From Natrinema sp. DC36 (lineage in GTDB: Archaea > Halobacteriota > Halobacteria > Halobacteriales > Natrialbaceae), in NCBI RefSeq assembly GCF_020405225.1, contig NZ_CP084472.1, forward strand, positions 3,968,001 through 4,032,000: a stretch of DNA of 64,000 bases, given 5' to 3'. The notes beneath the pieces are model-generated. The model was not told the origin of the DNA and did no database searches. It was given only the letters and a program-made list of their open reading frames with translations. The stretch's first letter is position 1. Each line of letters starts with the position of its first letter. The position numbers and the translations under genes were made by a program. Shown piece after piece: positions 35,900 to 43,934 of the stretch.

Positions 35900-36726
35900 G
35901 GCTCGATCGGCGGCTCGACGGCCACCTCGCCGTCGAACTCGTGTTCGACCGGCCCGGCGAGCGTCGGACGCCCGCGGTCGTTGAAGCTCACTCGCAGATG
36001 GCCGCCCGGCGGATGAACGTCGACCGGGTCGGCGTCGGTGAGTCCGAGGCGACGCGCCACGACGGCCACGGCCACCGCTCCGGTGCCACAGGAGTCGGTT
36101 TCGCCCTCGACGCCGCGCTCGTAGGTGCGCTGGCGGAAGCCACCCGACCCGTCGGGGCTGGCCACGGTGACGTTCGTTCCGCCCGGGAAGACGTCGGCGT
36201 GGCGCACCGGCGGCGCGAGTTCCTCGAGGTCGACGTCGTCCACATCGTCGACGAAGCTCACCGCGTGGGGGACGCCGGTGTTGACGACCGACACCTCGAG
36301 GCCCTCGATCTCCGCGTTGAAGACCGGTTCGTCGGCCGCGACCGGAATCTCGCCGGGGTCGAACGTGAGCGGGGTCATCTCGATGACGACGTCCTCGCCG
36401 TCGCGATCGGCTCGAAGGGTGCCCGCCTGGGTGTCGATCATCACGCTGTCGCTCCCGGTCCGATTCATCGTCCACTCTGCGGCGCAGCGAGCGCCGTTGC
36501 CGCACATCGGTGCCGTCGCGCCGTCGGGCTGGAACAGCGTCATCACGACGCGAGGCGGGTTGAACGTCTCTTCGGGAGCGAGAAAGAGGACCCCGTCGGC
36601 ACCGACGCCGTCCGTCCGGTCGCACTCGCGCTCGGCGAGGGCGCCCCGGTCCGGGACGTGTTCGTCCGCGTGGATAATTAGAAAGTCGTTGCCGGTGCCG
36701 TGGTACTTCTGGAATGGGATACTCAT
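35896..36726 (-). CDS. dapF: Diaminopimelate epimerase
   Basis: 276 residues. It interconverts LL- and meso-diaminopimelate with two cysteine bases: C75 in MCGNGARCAA and C213 in DSCGTGAVAV. The start MSIPFQKYHGTGNDF contains the conserved GTGNDF substrate loop. Two similar domains make the DapF fold. Start at 36726 is fixed by this motif. The gene lies 10 nt after the lysA stop. Confidence 0.96.
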   Translation of the reverse strand: MSIPFQKYHGTGNDFLIIHADEHVPDRGALAERECDRTDGVGADGVLFLAPEETFNPPRVVMTLFQPDGATAPMCGNGARCAAEWTMNRTGSDSVMIDTQAGTLRADRDGEDVVIEMTPLTFDPGEIPVAADEPVFNAEIEGLEVSVVNTGVPHAVSFVDDVDDVDLEELAPPVRHADVFPGGTNVTVASPDGSGGFRQRTYERGVEGETDSCGTGAVAVAVVARRLGLTDADPVDVHPPGGHLRVSFNDRGRPTLAGPVEHEFDGEVAVEPPIEP

Positions 36727-36736
36727 CGTGCTCTCG

Positions 36737-38080
36737 TCAGTCGTTGTCGATGTCGCTCGCCCGGCCGTGGTCGTTCTTTCGGTCCGCGCTCGGGGCACTC
36801 CCTGCCTCGCGCTCCGCTCGCGTCACGTCGTCGACCGTTTCGCGGCGACGGGAGAGTCGACCGCCGCCGTCCTCGAGGACGATCGACGCGGGCCGGGGTC
36901 GGGTGTTGTACTGGTTCGCCATCTCGTAGCCGTAGGCCCCCGCGTTGCCGATTGCGAGGATGTCCCCACGTTCGCTTACCGGGAGTTCGCGCTCGGTACA
37001 GAAAACGTCGCCGCTCTCGCAGATCGGGCCGGCGACGGTCTGCGGGAGTCGTTCGCGGCCGTCGCCGTCGTTCGAGGCCGATGCCTCCGCGTCGGCGGTC
37101 AGGTTCCGGATCGGATGGTACGCGTCGTACATCGCGGGCCGGATCAGGGTCGTCATCCCCGCGTCGACGCCGGCGACGGTCGTTTCGCGGGCCGCCTTGA
37201 CGGTGTTCACTTCGGTGAGGAGCACGCCCGCGTCCGCGACGAAGTAGCGACCGGGCTCGATCGCCAGTTCGGCGTCGATCTCGCCGATCGCGTCTCGCGT
37301 CGCCGCAGCAACCGACTCGAGGTCCAGCGGCTCCTCGTCCTCGCGGTACGGAACCCCGAACCCGCCGCCGACGTCGACGAACTCGAGGTCACCGACCGCG
37401 TCGGCTACCGCTCTCGCCAGATCGCCCATCCGCGCGACGAACTCCCGGTGGGCCTCGAGCTGGTCGCTCGAGACGCCGGAACCGACGTGAGCGTGGATTC
37501 CGACGATGTCGAAGCCGCGGTCGGCGGCGTCCGCGAGCACGTCCACCGCACGCTCCGCGGGGACGCCGAACTTCGCCGCAGCGCCCGTCCGTACCTTCTC
37601 GTGATGGCCGGCACCGATGCCGGGATTGACCCGCAGACAGAGCCGGCCGGTATAGCCGCGGTCGGCCAGCCGATCGATCGTGTCCTCGGAGCCCGCGGTG
37701 ACGGTCAGCCCCGGGTTCTCGTGCCAGGCGTCGACGATCCAGTCGAGGTCCCCTGCGGGCGGGTTGACCGCCGTGTAGTGGACCTCCGAGCCCGACGCGC
37801 CGGCCTCGAGCGCCCGCTGGACTTCCCCGGCGGAGGCACACTCGAGGCCAGCCCCCGCCTCGCGAAGCGTCGAGAGGACGTCCCCCAGCGCGTTCGCCTT
37901 CACCGCGTAGAGGATCTCGGCGTCGGAAAAGGCGGCCTCGAGTCGCCGGTAATTTTGGCGGACTCGCTCGAGGTCGAGAACGTACAGCGGCGAACCGTAC
38001 TCCGCAGTAAGGGCCCGTAGTTCGGCCGCGTCCCAGTCGGAGAGGCGGCGGACGGAAAGCGAAGCCACAGCGTCAGTCAT
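36737..38080 (-). CDS. lysA: Diaminopimelate decarboxylase
   Basis: 447 residues. This PLP enzyme converts meso-DAP to lysine. The PLP Lys is K61 in YAVKANALGD. Other motifs are IHAHVGSGV, VDVGGGFGVPY and the CESGDVF loop that supplies the active Cys of the partner subunit. The C-terminal ~30 residues are charged and not conserved. Start MTDAVASLSVRRLSDWD at 38080 is chosen by family alignment; an upstream extension would overlap the AbrB-like gene. Confidence 0.95.
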   Translation of the reverse strand: MTDAVASLSVRRLSDWDAAELRALTAEYGSPLYVLDLERVRQNYRRLEAAFSDAEILYAVKANALGDVLSTLREAGAGLECASAGEVQRALEAGASGSEVHYTAVNPPAGDLDWIVDAWHENPGLTVTAGSEDTIDRLADRGYTGRLCLRVNPGIGAGHHEKVRTGAAAKFGVPAERAVDVLADAADRGFDIVGIHAHVGSGVSSDQLEAHREFVARMGDLARAVADAVGDLEFVDVGGGFGVPYREDEEPLDLESVAAATRDAIGEIDAELAIEPGRYFVADAGVLLTEVNTVKAARETTVAGVDAGMTTLIRPAMYDAYHPIRNLTADAEASASNDGDGRERLPQTVAGPICESGDVFCTERELPVSERGDILAIGNAGAYGYEMANQYNTRPRPASIVLEDGGGRLSRRRETVDDVTRAEREAGSAPSADRKNDHGRASDIDND

Positions 38081-38129
38081 TGTCAGTTTCAGGTGACCGC
38101 GAGAATTCAAGCTTTGGGTTCCGTCTCGG

Positions 38130-38351
38130 CTACTCGACTTCGCGCGCTTCCCGTTTGATCTCGTCGATCGACTTGCCGTCGAGCGCATCACCGACGGCAT
38201 CTCGGAGGCCCTCGATCGGGTCGTCTCTCAACGGAATCAGTTCGACCCGATCGTCGAGTTCGACGACGCGGTATCGATCGCCGTGTTTCTCACGGATGTC
38301 CCGCGGGATGACGATTCGGCCTCGATCGTCGGCCTCAGTCCGTTTGCTCAT
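38130..38351 (-). CDS. AbrB/MazE-like small DNA-binding protein
   Basis: 73 residues. The swapped-hairpin DNA-binding core TEADDRGRIVIPRDIREKHGDRYRVVELDDRVELIPL is typical of VapB/AbrB proteins. No PIN or other toxin gene adjoins it, so it is probably a solitary regulator rather than half of a toxin-antitoxin pair. A T-rich AGGTTTTTGTCC lies upstream of ATG 38351 and may give it its own promoter. It sits between dapD and lysA and may regulate the cluster. Confidence 0.85.
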   Translation of the reverse strand: MSKRTEADDRGRIVIPRDIREKHGDRYRVVELDDRVELIPLRDDPIEGLRDAVGDALDGKSIDEIKREAREVE

Positions 38352-38458
38352 TTCGATCCGACTACGAGGAGAATGGACAAAAACCTCCCTACGCTTCGTC
38401 ATCTTCCCCGCGGCGATCGAAACTCAGTTCCCACGAGACACGTCCGCCAGCGGCGCGT

Positions 38459-39295
38459 CTATTCGCGCAGCGCGTCCTCGCGTTCGGTCGCCTCGAGCGT
38501 CTCGGTCTCGATATCGGTCGCGACGACGGCGGGCTTGTAGGCCCCGCCCTCGAAGAGGTCGTGGTCGCTGATCGAGGACTCGACGAAGCGGGTGAACGCG
38601 CGCCGGTCGGCGGGCAGTTCGCCGTAGAGAACCTCCTCCTCGACGAGGTCGTAGACCGGGATTCGCGGCGTCAGCAGCGTGTTCTCGCCGACGACGCTGT
38701 TTTCGCCGACGACGAACCCGCTCGTGACGCGACAGCCCGCCCCGAGCGAGACGTTGTCCTCGACGATGACCGGCGCGCCCTCGACTGGCTCGAGGACGCC
38801 CCCGATGAGGGTGTTCGCGCCGAGTTTGACGTTGTCGCCGATCTGCGCACAGGAGCCGACGGTGTCACAGGAGTCGACGAGCGTGCCGTCACCGACGCGG
38901 GCGCCGATATTGACGAACGCGGGGCTCATGATGATGCAGTCCGAGCCGATGTTCGCGCCGCGGCGGACGACGGTGCCGTCGGGCGTGTTGCGACTTCCGC
39001 GGTCGCCGTACTCGCTCGAGTCCGCGAGCGGCAGGACGTCGTTGTACGTGGTTCCACCGTGTTCGTACTGGCCGATCGAGCGGAGGCCGAAGTTCAGTAG
39101 GATACCCTGCTTGACCCACTCGTTCGCCTCCCAGGAGTCCCCCTGCTTCTCGGCGGCGCGGATCTCGCCCGACTCGAGGGCGTCGAGGAAGGCCTCGAGG
39201 GTGGCGTATTCGTCTTCGCCGGCGGATTCGGCGTCGATTTCGTCGTTCTGCTTTCGCTCCCACAGCTCGTCGATTTCGGTCTCGAGTGCGCTCAT
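38459..39295 (-). CDS. dapD: 2,3,4,5-tetrahydropyridine-2,6-dicarboxylate N-succinyltransferase
   Basis: 278 residues. It succinylates tetrahydrodipicolinate in the succinylase branch of lysine synthesis. A helical N-terminal domain is followed by left-handed beta-helix hexapeptide repeats (GANIGSDCIIM, NIGARVGDGTLVDS, SCAQIGDNVKLGANTLIGG, GENSVVGENTLL). The start MSALETEIDELWERKQ at 39295 overlaps the dapB stop by 4 nt (ATGA). Confidence 0.95.
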   Translation of the reverse strand: MSALETEIDELWERKQNDEIDAESAGEDEYATLEAFLDALESGEIRAAEKQGDSWEANEWVKQGILLNFGLRSIGQYEHGGTTYNDVLPLADSSEYGDRGSRNTPDGTVVRRGANIGSDCIIMSPAFVNIGARVGDGTLVDSCDTVGSCAQIGDNVKLGANTLIGGVLEPVEGAPVIVEDNVSLGAGCRVTSGFVVGENSVVGENTLLTPRIPVYDLVEEEVLYGELPADRRAFTRFVESSISDHDLFEGGAYKPAVVATDIETETLEATEREDALRE

Positions 39296-40062
39296 TCCGT
39301 AATCACGTCCGAAAAGTCGTACCACCCCGCCTTCTGTCCAGCGATCCAGACCGCCGCGTCGACCGCGCCGGCGGCGAACACGCCGCGATCCTCGGCGCGG
39401 TGCGTGAGCCGAACTTCCTCGTGGTTGCCCGCGAGGACGATTTCGTGTTCGCCCGTGATATCGCCGGCACGGAGCGCGTGAACGCCGATTTCCCGCTCCG
39501 AACGCGGCGCGTCGCCCTCGCGGCCGTGCGTGCGCTCGGTGAAGTCCCCGTTGGCCTCGATCTCCTCGAGCAGCCGATTCGCGGTGCCACTCGGCGCGTC
39601 GCGCTTTTCGTTGTGGTGGGTCTCGACGAGTTCCACGTCGTAGCCGGGCAGGTTCCGGACCGCCTGACCGACGACGTTGACCAGCGCTTGCACGCCGCGG
39701 GCGAAGTTCGGCGCGTGGAGGACGGCGATATCCTCGCTCGCCGCCTCGAGCGCCTCGTACTCCTCGTCGTCGAACCCGGTCGTGCCGGTGACGAAGGCGA
39801 CGCCCGCCTCGGCGCACGTCGCGGCGTAGCCGGCGGCCGACTCGGGGCCGGTGAAGTCGATCACGACGGTCGGTTCGCGCTCGGCGACGAGCGAGTCGAA
39901 CTCGGCCGCGGGCTCGATGGTGATCCCCCCGACGGTCGCGTCGCCTCCGGGCTCCCGGTTGACGGCGAAGACGATCTCGCAATCCTCGCGCTCGGTCGCG
40001 GCGGCGATCACTTCCCGGCCCATGCGCCCCGTCGCGCCGGTGATGCCGAGCCTGACCGTCAT
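39292..40062 (-). CDS. dapB: 4-hydroxy-tetrahydrodipicolinate reductase
   Basis: 256 residues. The N-terminal Rossmann fold starts MTVRLGITGATGRMGREVIAA with GxTGxxGR. The DHDP reductase signature is VETHHNEKRDAPSGTA. It reduces HTPA with NAD(P)H. Start at 40062 overlaps the dapA stop (ATGA), and its stop overlaps dapD, so dapA-dapB-dapD are tightly coupled. Confidence 0.96.
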   Translation of the reverse strand: MTVRLGITGATGRMGREVIAAATEREDCEIVFAVNREPGGDATVGGITIEPAAEFDSLVAEREPTVVIDFTGPESAAGYAATCAEAGVAFVTGTTGFDDEEYEALEAASEDIAVLHAPNFARGVQALVNVVGQAVRNLPGYDVELVETHHNEKRDAPSGTANRLLEEIEANGDFTERTHGREGDAPRSEREIGVHALRAGDITGEHEIVLAGNHEEVRLTHRAEDRGVFAAGAVDAAVWIAGQKAGWYDFSDVITE

Positions 40063-40985
40063 CGATCACCCTCCGCCGCGTCCGCCACTTCGGTCGATTC
40101 CCGCTCGAGGTCGGCCAGCACGGTCTCGAGGTCCTCGCGGTACTCGTCGGCCAGCCGGGAAAGCGGCGAGCGCATGCGGGCCGGGCCGTAGCCGCGGATC
40201 TGCATGGCCTCCTTGACCGGGATCGGATTGGTCTCGACGAAGAGTCCGCGGAACAGCGGGCCGAGTTCGTGGTGGAGGTTCCGTGCGCGGGCGTAGTCGC
40301 CGTCCAGCGCCGCGCCGACCATCGCGCAGGTCCGCTCGGGTTCGATGTTCGCGGCGACGCTGATCGTTCCCGTCCCGCCGACGGAGATGGTCGGCAGGGT
40401 GAGTGCGTCGTCGCCCGAGAGCACGGCGAAGTCCTCGTCGGTCGTTCGTTCGGCGATCTCGCCGATCTGGCCCAGATCGCCGCTGGCGGCCTTGTAGCCA
40501 GCGATATTCTCGTGGCTCGCGAGTTCGACGGCCGTGTCGGGTTCGATGTTTCGGCCCGTCCGCGAGGGGACGTTGTAGACGATCTGGGGCAGGTCGACGG
40601 CGTCCGCGATCGTCCGGAAGTGCTCGACCAGCCCGCGCTGTTCGGGCTTGTTGTAGTACGGCGAGATGAGCAACAGGCCGTCCGCGCCCGCGTCGGCGGC
40701 ACGTTCGGAGAGTTCGAGGGCCTCGCGCGTGTTGTTCGAGCCGGTGCCCGCGATGACCGGCACGTCGTCGACGGCCTCGATGACCGCTTCGACGACGCGG
40801 ACGTGTTCGTCGTGGGTCAGGGTCGCCGACTCTCCCGTGGAGCCGACGGGGACGAGCCCGTCGACGCCCGCGGCCTCGAGGCGCTGGGCGTCGGTCTGGA
40901 GCGTTTCGAAGTCGATTCGCCGGTCGTCGTCGAAGGGCGTGCACATCGCCGGAAAGACGCCCGAAAGGTCGATGGGTGAACTCAT
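40059..40985 (-). CDS. dapA: 4-hydroxy-tetrahydrodipicolinate synthase
   Basis: 308 residues. It condenses pyruvate with aspartate semialdehyde. The Schiff-base Lys is K165 in IAGYKAASGD and the catalytic Tyr is in QIVYNVPSRTG. The GSTGESATLT motif binds pyruvate. Length is typical for the family. Start MSSPIDLSGVFPAMCTPF at 40985. It is first in the dap operon and divergent from htpX. Confidence 0.95.
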   Translation of the reverse strand: MSSPIDLSGVFPAMCTPFDDDRRIDFETLQTDAQRLEAAGVDGLVPVGSTGESATLTHDEHVRVVEAVIEAVDDVPVIAGTGSNNTREALELSERAADAGADGLLLISPYYNKPEQRGLVEHFRTIADAVDLPQIVYNVPSRTGRNIEPDTAVELASHENIAGYKAASGDLGQIGEIAERTTDEDFAVLSGDDALTLPTISVGGTGTISVAANIEPERTCAMVGAALDGDYARARNLHHELGPLFRGLFVETNPIPVKEAMQIRGYGPARMRSPLSRLADEYREDLETVLADLERESTEVADAAEGDR

Positions 40986-41337
40986 GTGTTGACTGTGGTG
41001 TCGGTGGGTCGTGTGTCGCCCTTCGATCGGTAGGGTGTATCGGTTCCGATCGGTGGGCGCTCTGGGGTTCGTTGAATGCGGTCAGTCGTGCGGTCGAATC
41101 GTACCCGGGACGGGGTGCCAGACCCGCCGCGAGCACACTCACGCACGTTTCCGTTTTGGAAAACGAGAACAGACGCCGCTCACGACGGGGCCGACGGTCT
41201 GGTGAGCGACGCGGCACATGCCTGTGACGTGGATCCGAACTGACTTATCCGTTGTGTCTTTGATCGACTTCCCTGCGACGCAATACCTGACATACAGTTC
41301 CGCGTAATTTATCCCCGAGCGTTACTTACCGTCGCGT
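40986..41337. promoter_or_regulatory. Divergent promoter region between dapA and htpX, about 350 bp
   Basis: No gene or tRNA is seen. On the htpX side, CGTAATTTATCCCCGAG near 41305-41320 is a likely TATA region about 25-30 nt before ATG 41338, giving a short leader. On the dapA side the promoter is not clear. A TTCCGTTTTGGAAAAC near 41149-41164 is a short imperfect palindrome. Confidence 0.45.
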
Positions 41338-42162
41338 ATGACAGATTTCGGACTGAAAGTGCGAATGGCGATCGTCGGCTCGATCCTGTTCGCGTTCTAC
41401 ATGCTCGTCGGCGGCTTCGGGCTGCTCTGGCTCGGCACCGGCGCGTGGCCGTTAGTCCTCGTCGGACTGCTCGTGCTACCGGTTATTCAGTACAAGATCG
41501 GGACGTGGTCGGCGACCAGAAAGGCCGAACCGATGCCCGAAGACGGCCAGTATCAGGAGATCCATCAGATGACCGACTCCCTCTGTCGGGATATGGGCAT
41601 CAAAAAGCCCAAACTGATGGTCATGGACATGGGCGTCCCCAACGCCTTCGCGACCGGTCGGAAGGGCAAGGGCGTCGTCGTCGTCTCGACGGAGCTCATC
41701 CGTCTCCTCCAGCGCGACGAACTCGAGGGCGTGATCGCCCACGAGCTCGCCCACATCAAGAACCGCGACGTCATCGCGATGGTGGTGGGGAGTTCCATCG
41801 CGATGATGGTCGGCTGGGTCGCCTACATGGTCTACATCATGAGTAGCGAGCGCGGCATCGGCGGAATCATCGTCGGCATGGTCATCTCGAACATCGCACA
41901 GATGCTCGTCATGATCTTCGTCCTCGCCATCTCGCGCTACCGCGAGTTCGTCGCCGACGAGGACGCCCGTCAGTATATCGGCAGCGGCGACCCGCTCGCC
42001 CGCGCCCTCGAGAAGATTTCGAGCGGTGCACAGGGCCGCGAGTCTCAGATCGACGATAGCATGAGCGCGCTGTGTATCTTCAACTCGGAGAAAGGGCTCC
42101 TGCAGTCGCTGTTCGCGACGCACCCGCCGACGGAAAAGCGCATCCGGAAGCTTCGAAGCTGA
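41338..42162 (+). CDS. htpX: HtpX-type membrane zinc metalloprotease (M48)
   Basis: 274 residues. Two N-terminal membrane segments (about 9-31 and 36-52) are followed by the zinc motif HELAH at 135-139 in GVIAHELAHIKNRD. Two more segments (about 147-168 and 177-198) precede the third ligand Glu in YREFVADEDA. It degrades damaged membrane proteins from the cytoplasmic side. The C-terminal THPPTEKRIRKLRS is typical of the family. ATG at 41338 fits the family start MTDFGLKVRM. Confidence 0.93.
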   Translation: MTDFGLKVRMAIVGSILFAFYMLVGGFGLLWLGTGAWPLVLVGLLVLPVIQYKIGTWSATRKAEPMPEDGQYQEIHQMTDSLCRDMGIKKPKLMVMDMGVPNAFATGRKGKGVVVVSTELIRLLQRDELEGVIAHELAHIKNRDVIAMVVGSSIAMMVGWVAYMVYIMSSERGIGGIIVGMVISNIAQMLVMIFVLAISRYREFVADEDARQYIGSGDPLARALEKISSGAQGRESQIDDSMSALCIFNSEKGLLQSLFATHPPTEKRIRKLRS

Positions 42163-42234
42163 GACCGCCGACGGTCGCAACGCGATCAGAGCGAACGCCG
42201 CGATTTTTTATGGTCGCGCGCGACATGCTAGGAT

Positions 42235-42732
42235 ATGACGGAAATTCATCCGGGGCAGCGCGTCGCCGTTCTCGTCGACGCCCAGAACCTCTACCATACC
42301 GCACAGAGTCTCCATAGCCGGAATATCGACTACTCCGCCTTACTCGAGAAGGCCGTTCAGGACCGCCAGCTCACGCGCGCCATCTCCTACGTCATCCGTG
42401 CGGACTCGCCCGAGGAGGAGAGCTTCTTCGACGCGCTGGTCGATATCGGCTTCGAGCCGAAGATCAAAGACATCAAGACGTTCTCCGACGGGACGAAAAA
42501 AGCGGACTGGGACGTCGGGATGAGCCTTGACGCGGTGACGCTCGCCAACCACGTCGACACCATCGTCCTCTGTACGGGCGACGGCGACTTCTCGCGGCTC
42601 TGTTCGCACCTGCGCCACGAGGGCGTCCGCGTCGAGGTGATGGCCTTCCAGTCCTCGACGGCCGAGGAACTCATCGAAGCGGCCGATTCGTTCCTCGACC
42701 TCGGCGACCGCCACGAGACGTTTCTCCTCTGA
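42235..42732 (+). CDS. NYN/LabA-like ribonuclease-domain protein
   Basis: 165 residues. PIN-like fold with acidic cluster D15 (LVDAQNLY), D91/D93 (KADWDVGMSLD) and D116/D118 (CTGDGDFS), the hallmark of LabA/DUF88 NYN proteins. These are predicted metal-dependent RNA nucleases that act in RNA processing or decay. The TATA-like TTTTTTATGG lies about 25 nt upstream of ATG 42235, so the transcript is probably leaderless. Confidence 0.9.
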   Translation: MTEIHPGQRVAVLVDAQNLYHTAQSLHSRNIDYSALLEKAVQDRQLTRAISYVIRADSPEEESFFDALVDIGFEPKIKDIKTFSDGTKKADWDVGMSLDAVTLANHVDTIVLCTGDGDFSRLCSHLRHEGVRVEVMAFQSSTAEELIEAADSFLDLGDRHETFLL

Positions 42733-42825
42733 GTCGACGGACCCGACCGAAGGTTGGCTCGAGCCAGATTCGGGACGAGAGAGTAGTTTCTCGGTTGCTG
42801 TCGTCTGTTCAGGATGGAAGCGACG

Positions 42826-43002
42826 CTAGTTCGGTTGTCGGCTCTGCCAGAGTCCGATCAACAGCGCGTACCCCGTGACGAGCAGCGTCGCACCGGTAAC
42901 GAGGTACGTAAGCGGCCCGGAAACGAGTGCGGCCGGCCCGATCAGTGTCAGGGTCCCGATGACGAGCAGCGTCACCCCGAGACCGATTTGCGTGACATCC
43001 AT
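42826..43002 (-). CDS. Small two-segment membrane protein
   Basis: 58 residues. Two hydrophobic segments (IGLGVTLLVIGTLTLIGPAAL and LTYLVTGATLLVTGYALLIGL) with a short Ser-Gly-Pro turn and a polar C terminus ending QSRQPN. A TATA-like TTTATTA (about 43016-43022) lies close upstream of ATG 43002, which fits a leaderless transcript. The regular pattern and promoter make it likely real. I do not know the family. Confidence 0.65.
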   Translation of the reverse strand: MDVTQIGLGVTLLVIGTLTLIGPAALVSGPLTYLVTGATLLVTGYALLIGLWQSRQPN

Positions 43003-43197
43003 ACGATACCGATAGTAATAAATCGATCATTATAACATTCCCCATCTCGTTCCAGTCCGTTTTCTAACCAATTGGGACATTCGCCGCGAGCAGCTGTCGG
43101 CCCCACCCGGCGGACGCGGTATCGGATTCGACCTCGAGTGCCATCGCACCGCCGGCAGGTCGAAGGGCTTTCGACGCGCCGGGTCGAACGCCGGTCA

Positions 43198-43686
43198 ATG
43201 AGCGAGCCAGTAGACGGGCGCGCGGGTCTCCCGGAACTCCGGACCGTCGGCGACTACCAGTTCGGCGGGGGCGCGGGCGCGGCCCTGTTCCCGCCCGAGG
43301 AATCGCTGACGATCAAACGCACCACCTCGGGGCGGCCACAGCAGGTCCACGCCGAGGCGGGCCGGATCGTCTCCTTCGGTACCGACGGCCGATTCACCCT
43401 CGGCCTCGAGGGCGGTCGCCGGCTCGACGCCGCGCTCGCACACCCCTCGTATCGCGTCGTCGTCGACGACGAGAGCGAGCCGTTCGTCCGCGACGAGAAG
43501 AACGTCTTCGCGAAGTTCGTGCTCGAGGTCGGCGACGAGATCCGACCGGGTGACGAGGTGCTGGTCGTTCACGAACGCGGCGAGTTGATCGCCGTTGGGA
43601 CGGCGCGTCTCGACGCCGCAGCGATCCGAGACTTCGAGACGGGGATGGCGGTGAACGTGCGCGAGGGCGCGCCCGCGGAGACGTGA
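43198..43686 (+). CDS. PUA-domain RNA-binding protein
   Basis: 162 residues. The C-terminal half (about 80-155) is PUA-like: YRVVVDDESEPFVRDEKNVFAKFVLEVGDEIRPGDEVLVVHERGELIAVGTARL, the form found at the end of archaeosine tRNA-guanine transglycosylases. The N-terminal region has the RTVGDYQFGGGAGAALFP motif also known next to such PUA domains. It probably binds tRNA or rRNA. ATG at 43198 is chosen because the longer frame upstream is not conserved. Confidence 0.85.
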   Translation: MSEPVDGRAGLPELRTVGDYQFGGGAGAALFPPEESLTIKRTTSGRPQQVHAEAGRIVSFGTDGRFTLGLEGGRRLDAALAHPSYRVVVDDESEPFVRDEKNVFAKFVLEVGDEIRPGDEVLVVHERGELIAVGTARLDAAAIRDFETGMAVNVREGAPAET

Positions 43687-43733
43687 CGGAGAATCAGTTC
43701 GAGGGACGGAGGATCGTTCGAGGACCGATAGTA

Positions 43734-43803
43734 GCCACTGAAACGAATTACACACTGATCGCAACGCCGTTGTTCGATCAGGTGTGCAGTGACTTTCAGT
43801 GGC
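43734..43803. repeat. Nested hairpin element
   Basis: The outer arms GCCACTGAAA (43734-43743) and TTTCAGTGGC (43794-43803) form a perfect 10-bp stem. Inside, CACACTGATCG (43751-43761) pairs with CGATCAGGTGTG (43775-43786) with one bulge. At the tip CAAC-GCC-GTTG makes a further 4-bp stem. It lies between the PUA gene and the SDR gene. I know of no function. Confidence 0.75.
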
Positions 43804-43934
43804 GACTCTAGAGCAGGCTGTCGAACTCCTCGAACACGACGCCCAGTCGTGCGTCGATGCGGATCGAAAACGACTATCGGCGGTCCGGGAGTTTGAATGA
43901 ATTATTAGAGTGTGGGTGTATGTAACGTAGATGA

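Noticed and set aside
34736-36625. 629-codon minus-strand frame covering dapE and part of the dapF region
   Set aside because: Only the C-terminal 387 codons are DapE; the upstream part is the dapF gene in the wrong frame. The GTG at 35899 is taken as the start.
38459-40702. 747-codon minus-strand frame covering dapD, dapB and part of dapA
   Set aside because: Only the last 278 codons are DapD. The rest is dapB and dapA in the wrong frame, each of which has a better frame with full family motifs.
40986-41337. Possible tRNA or lysine riboswitch upstream of dapA
   Set aside because: No cloverleaf, T-arm consensus or L-box core could be found by eye. Lysine riboswitches are not known to me in haloarchaea.
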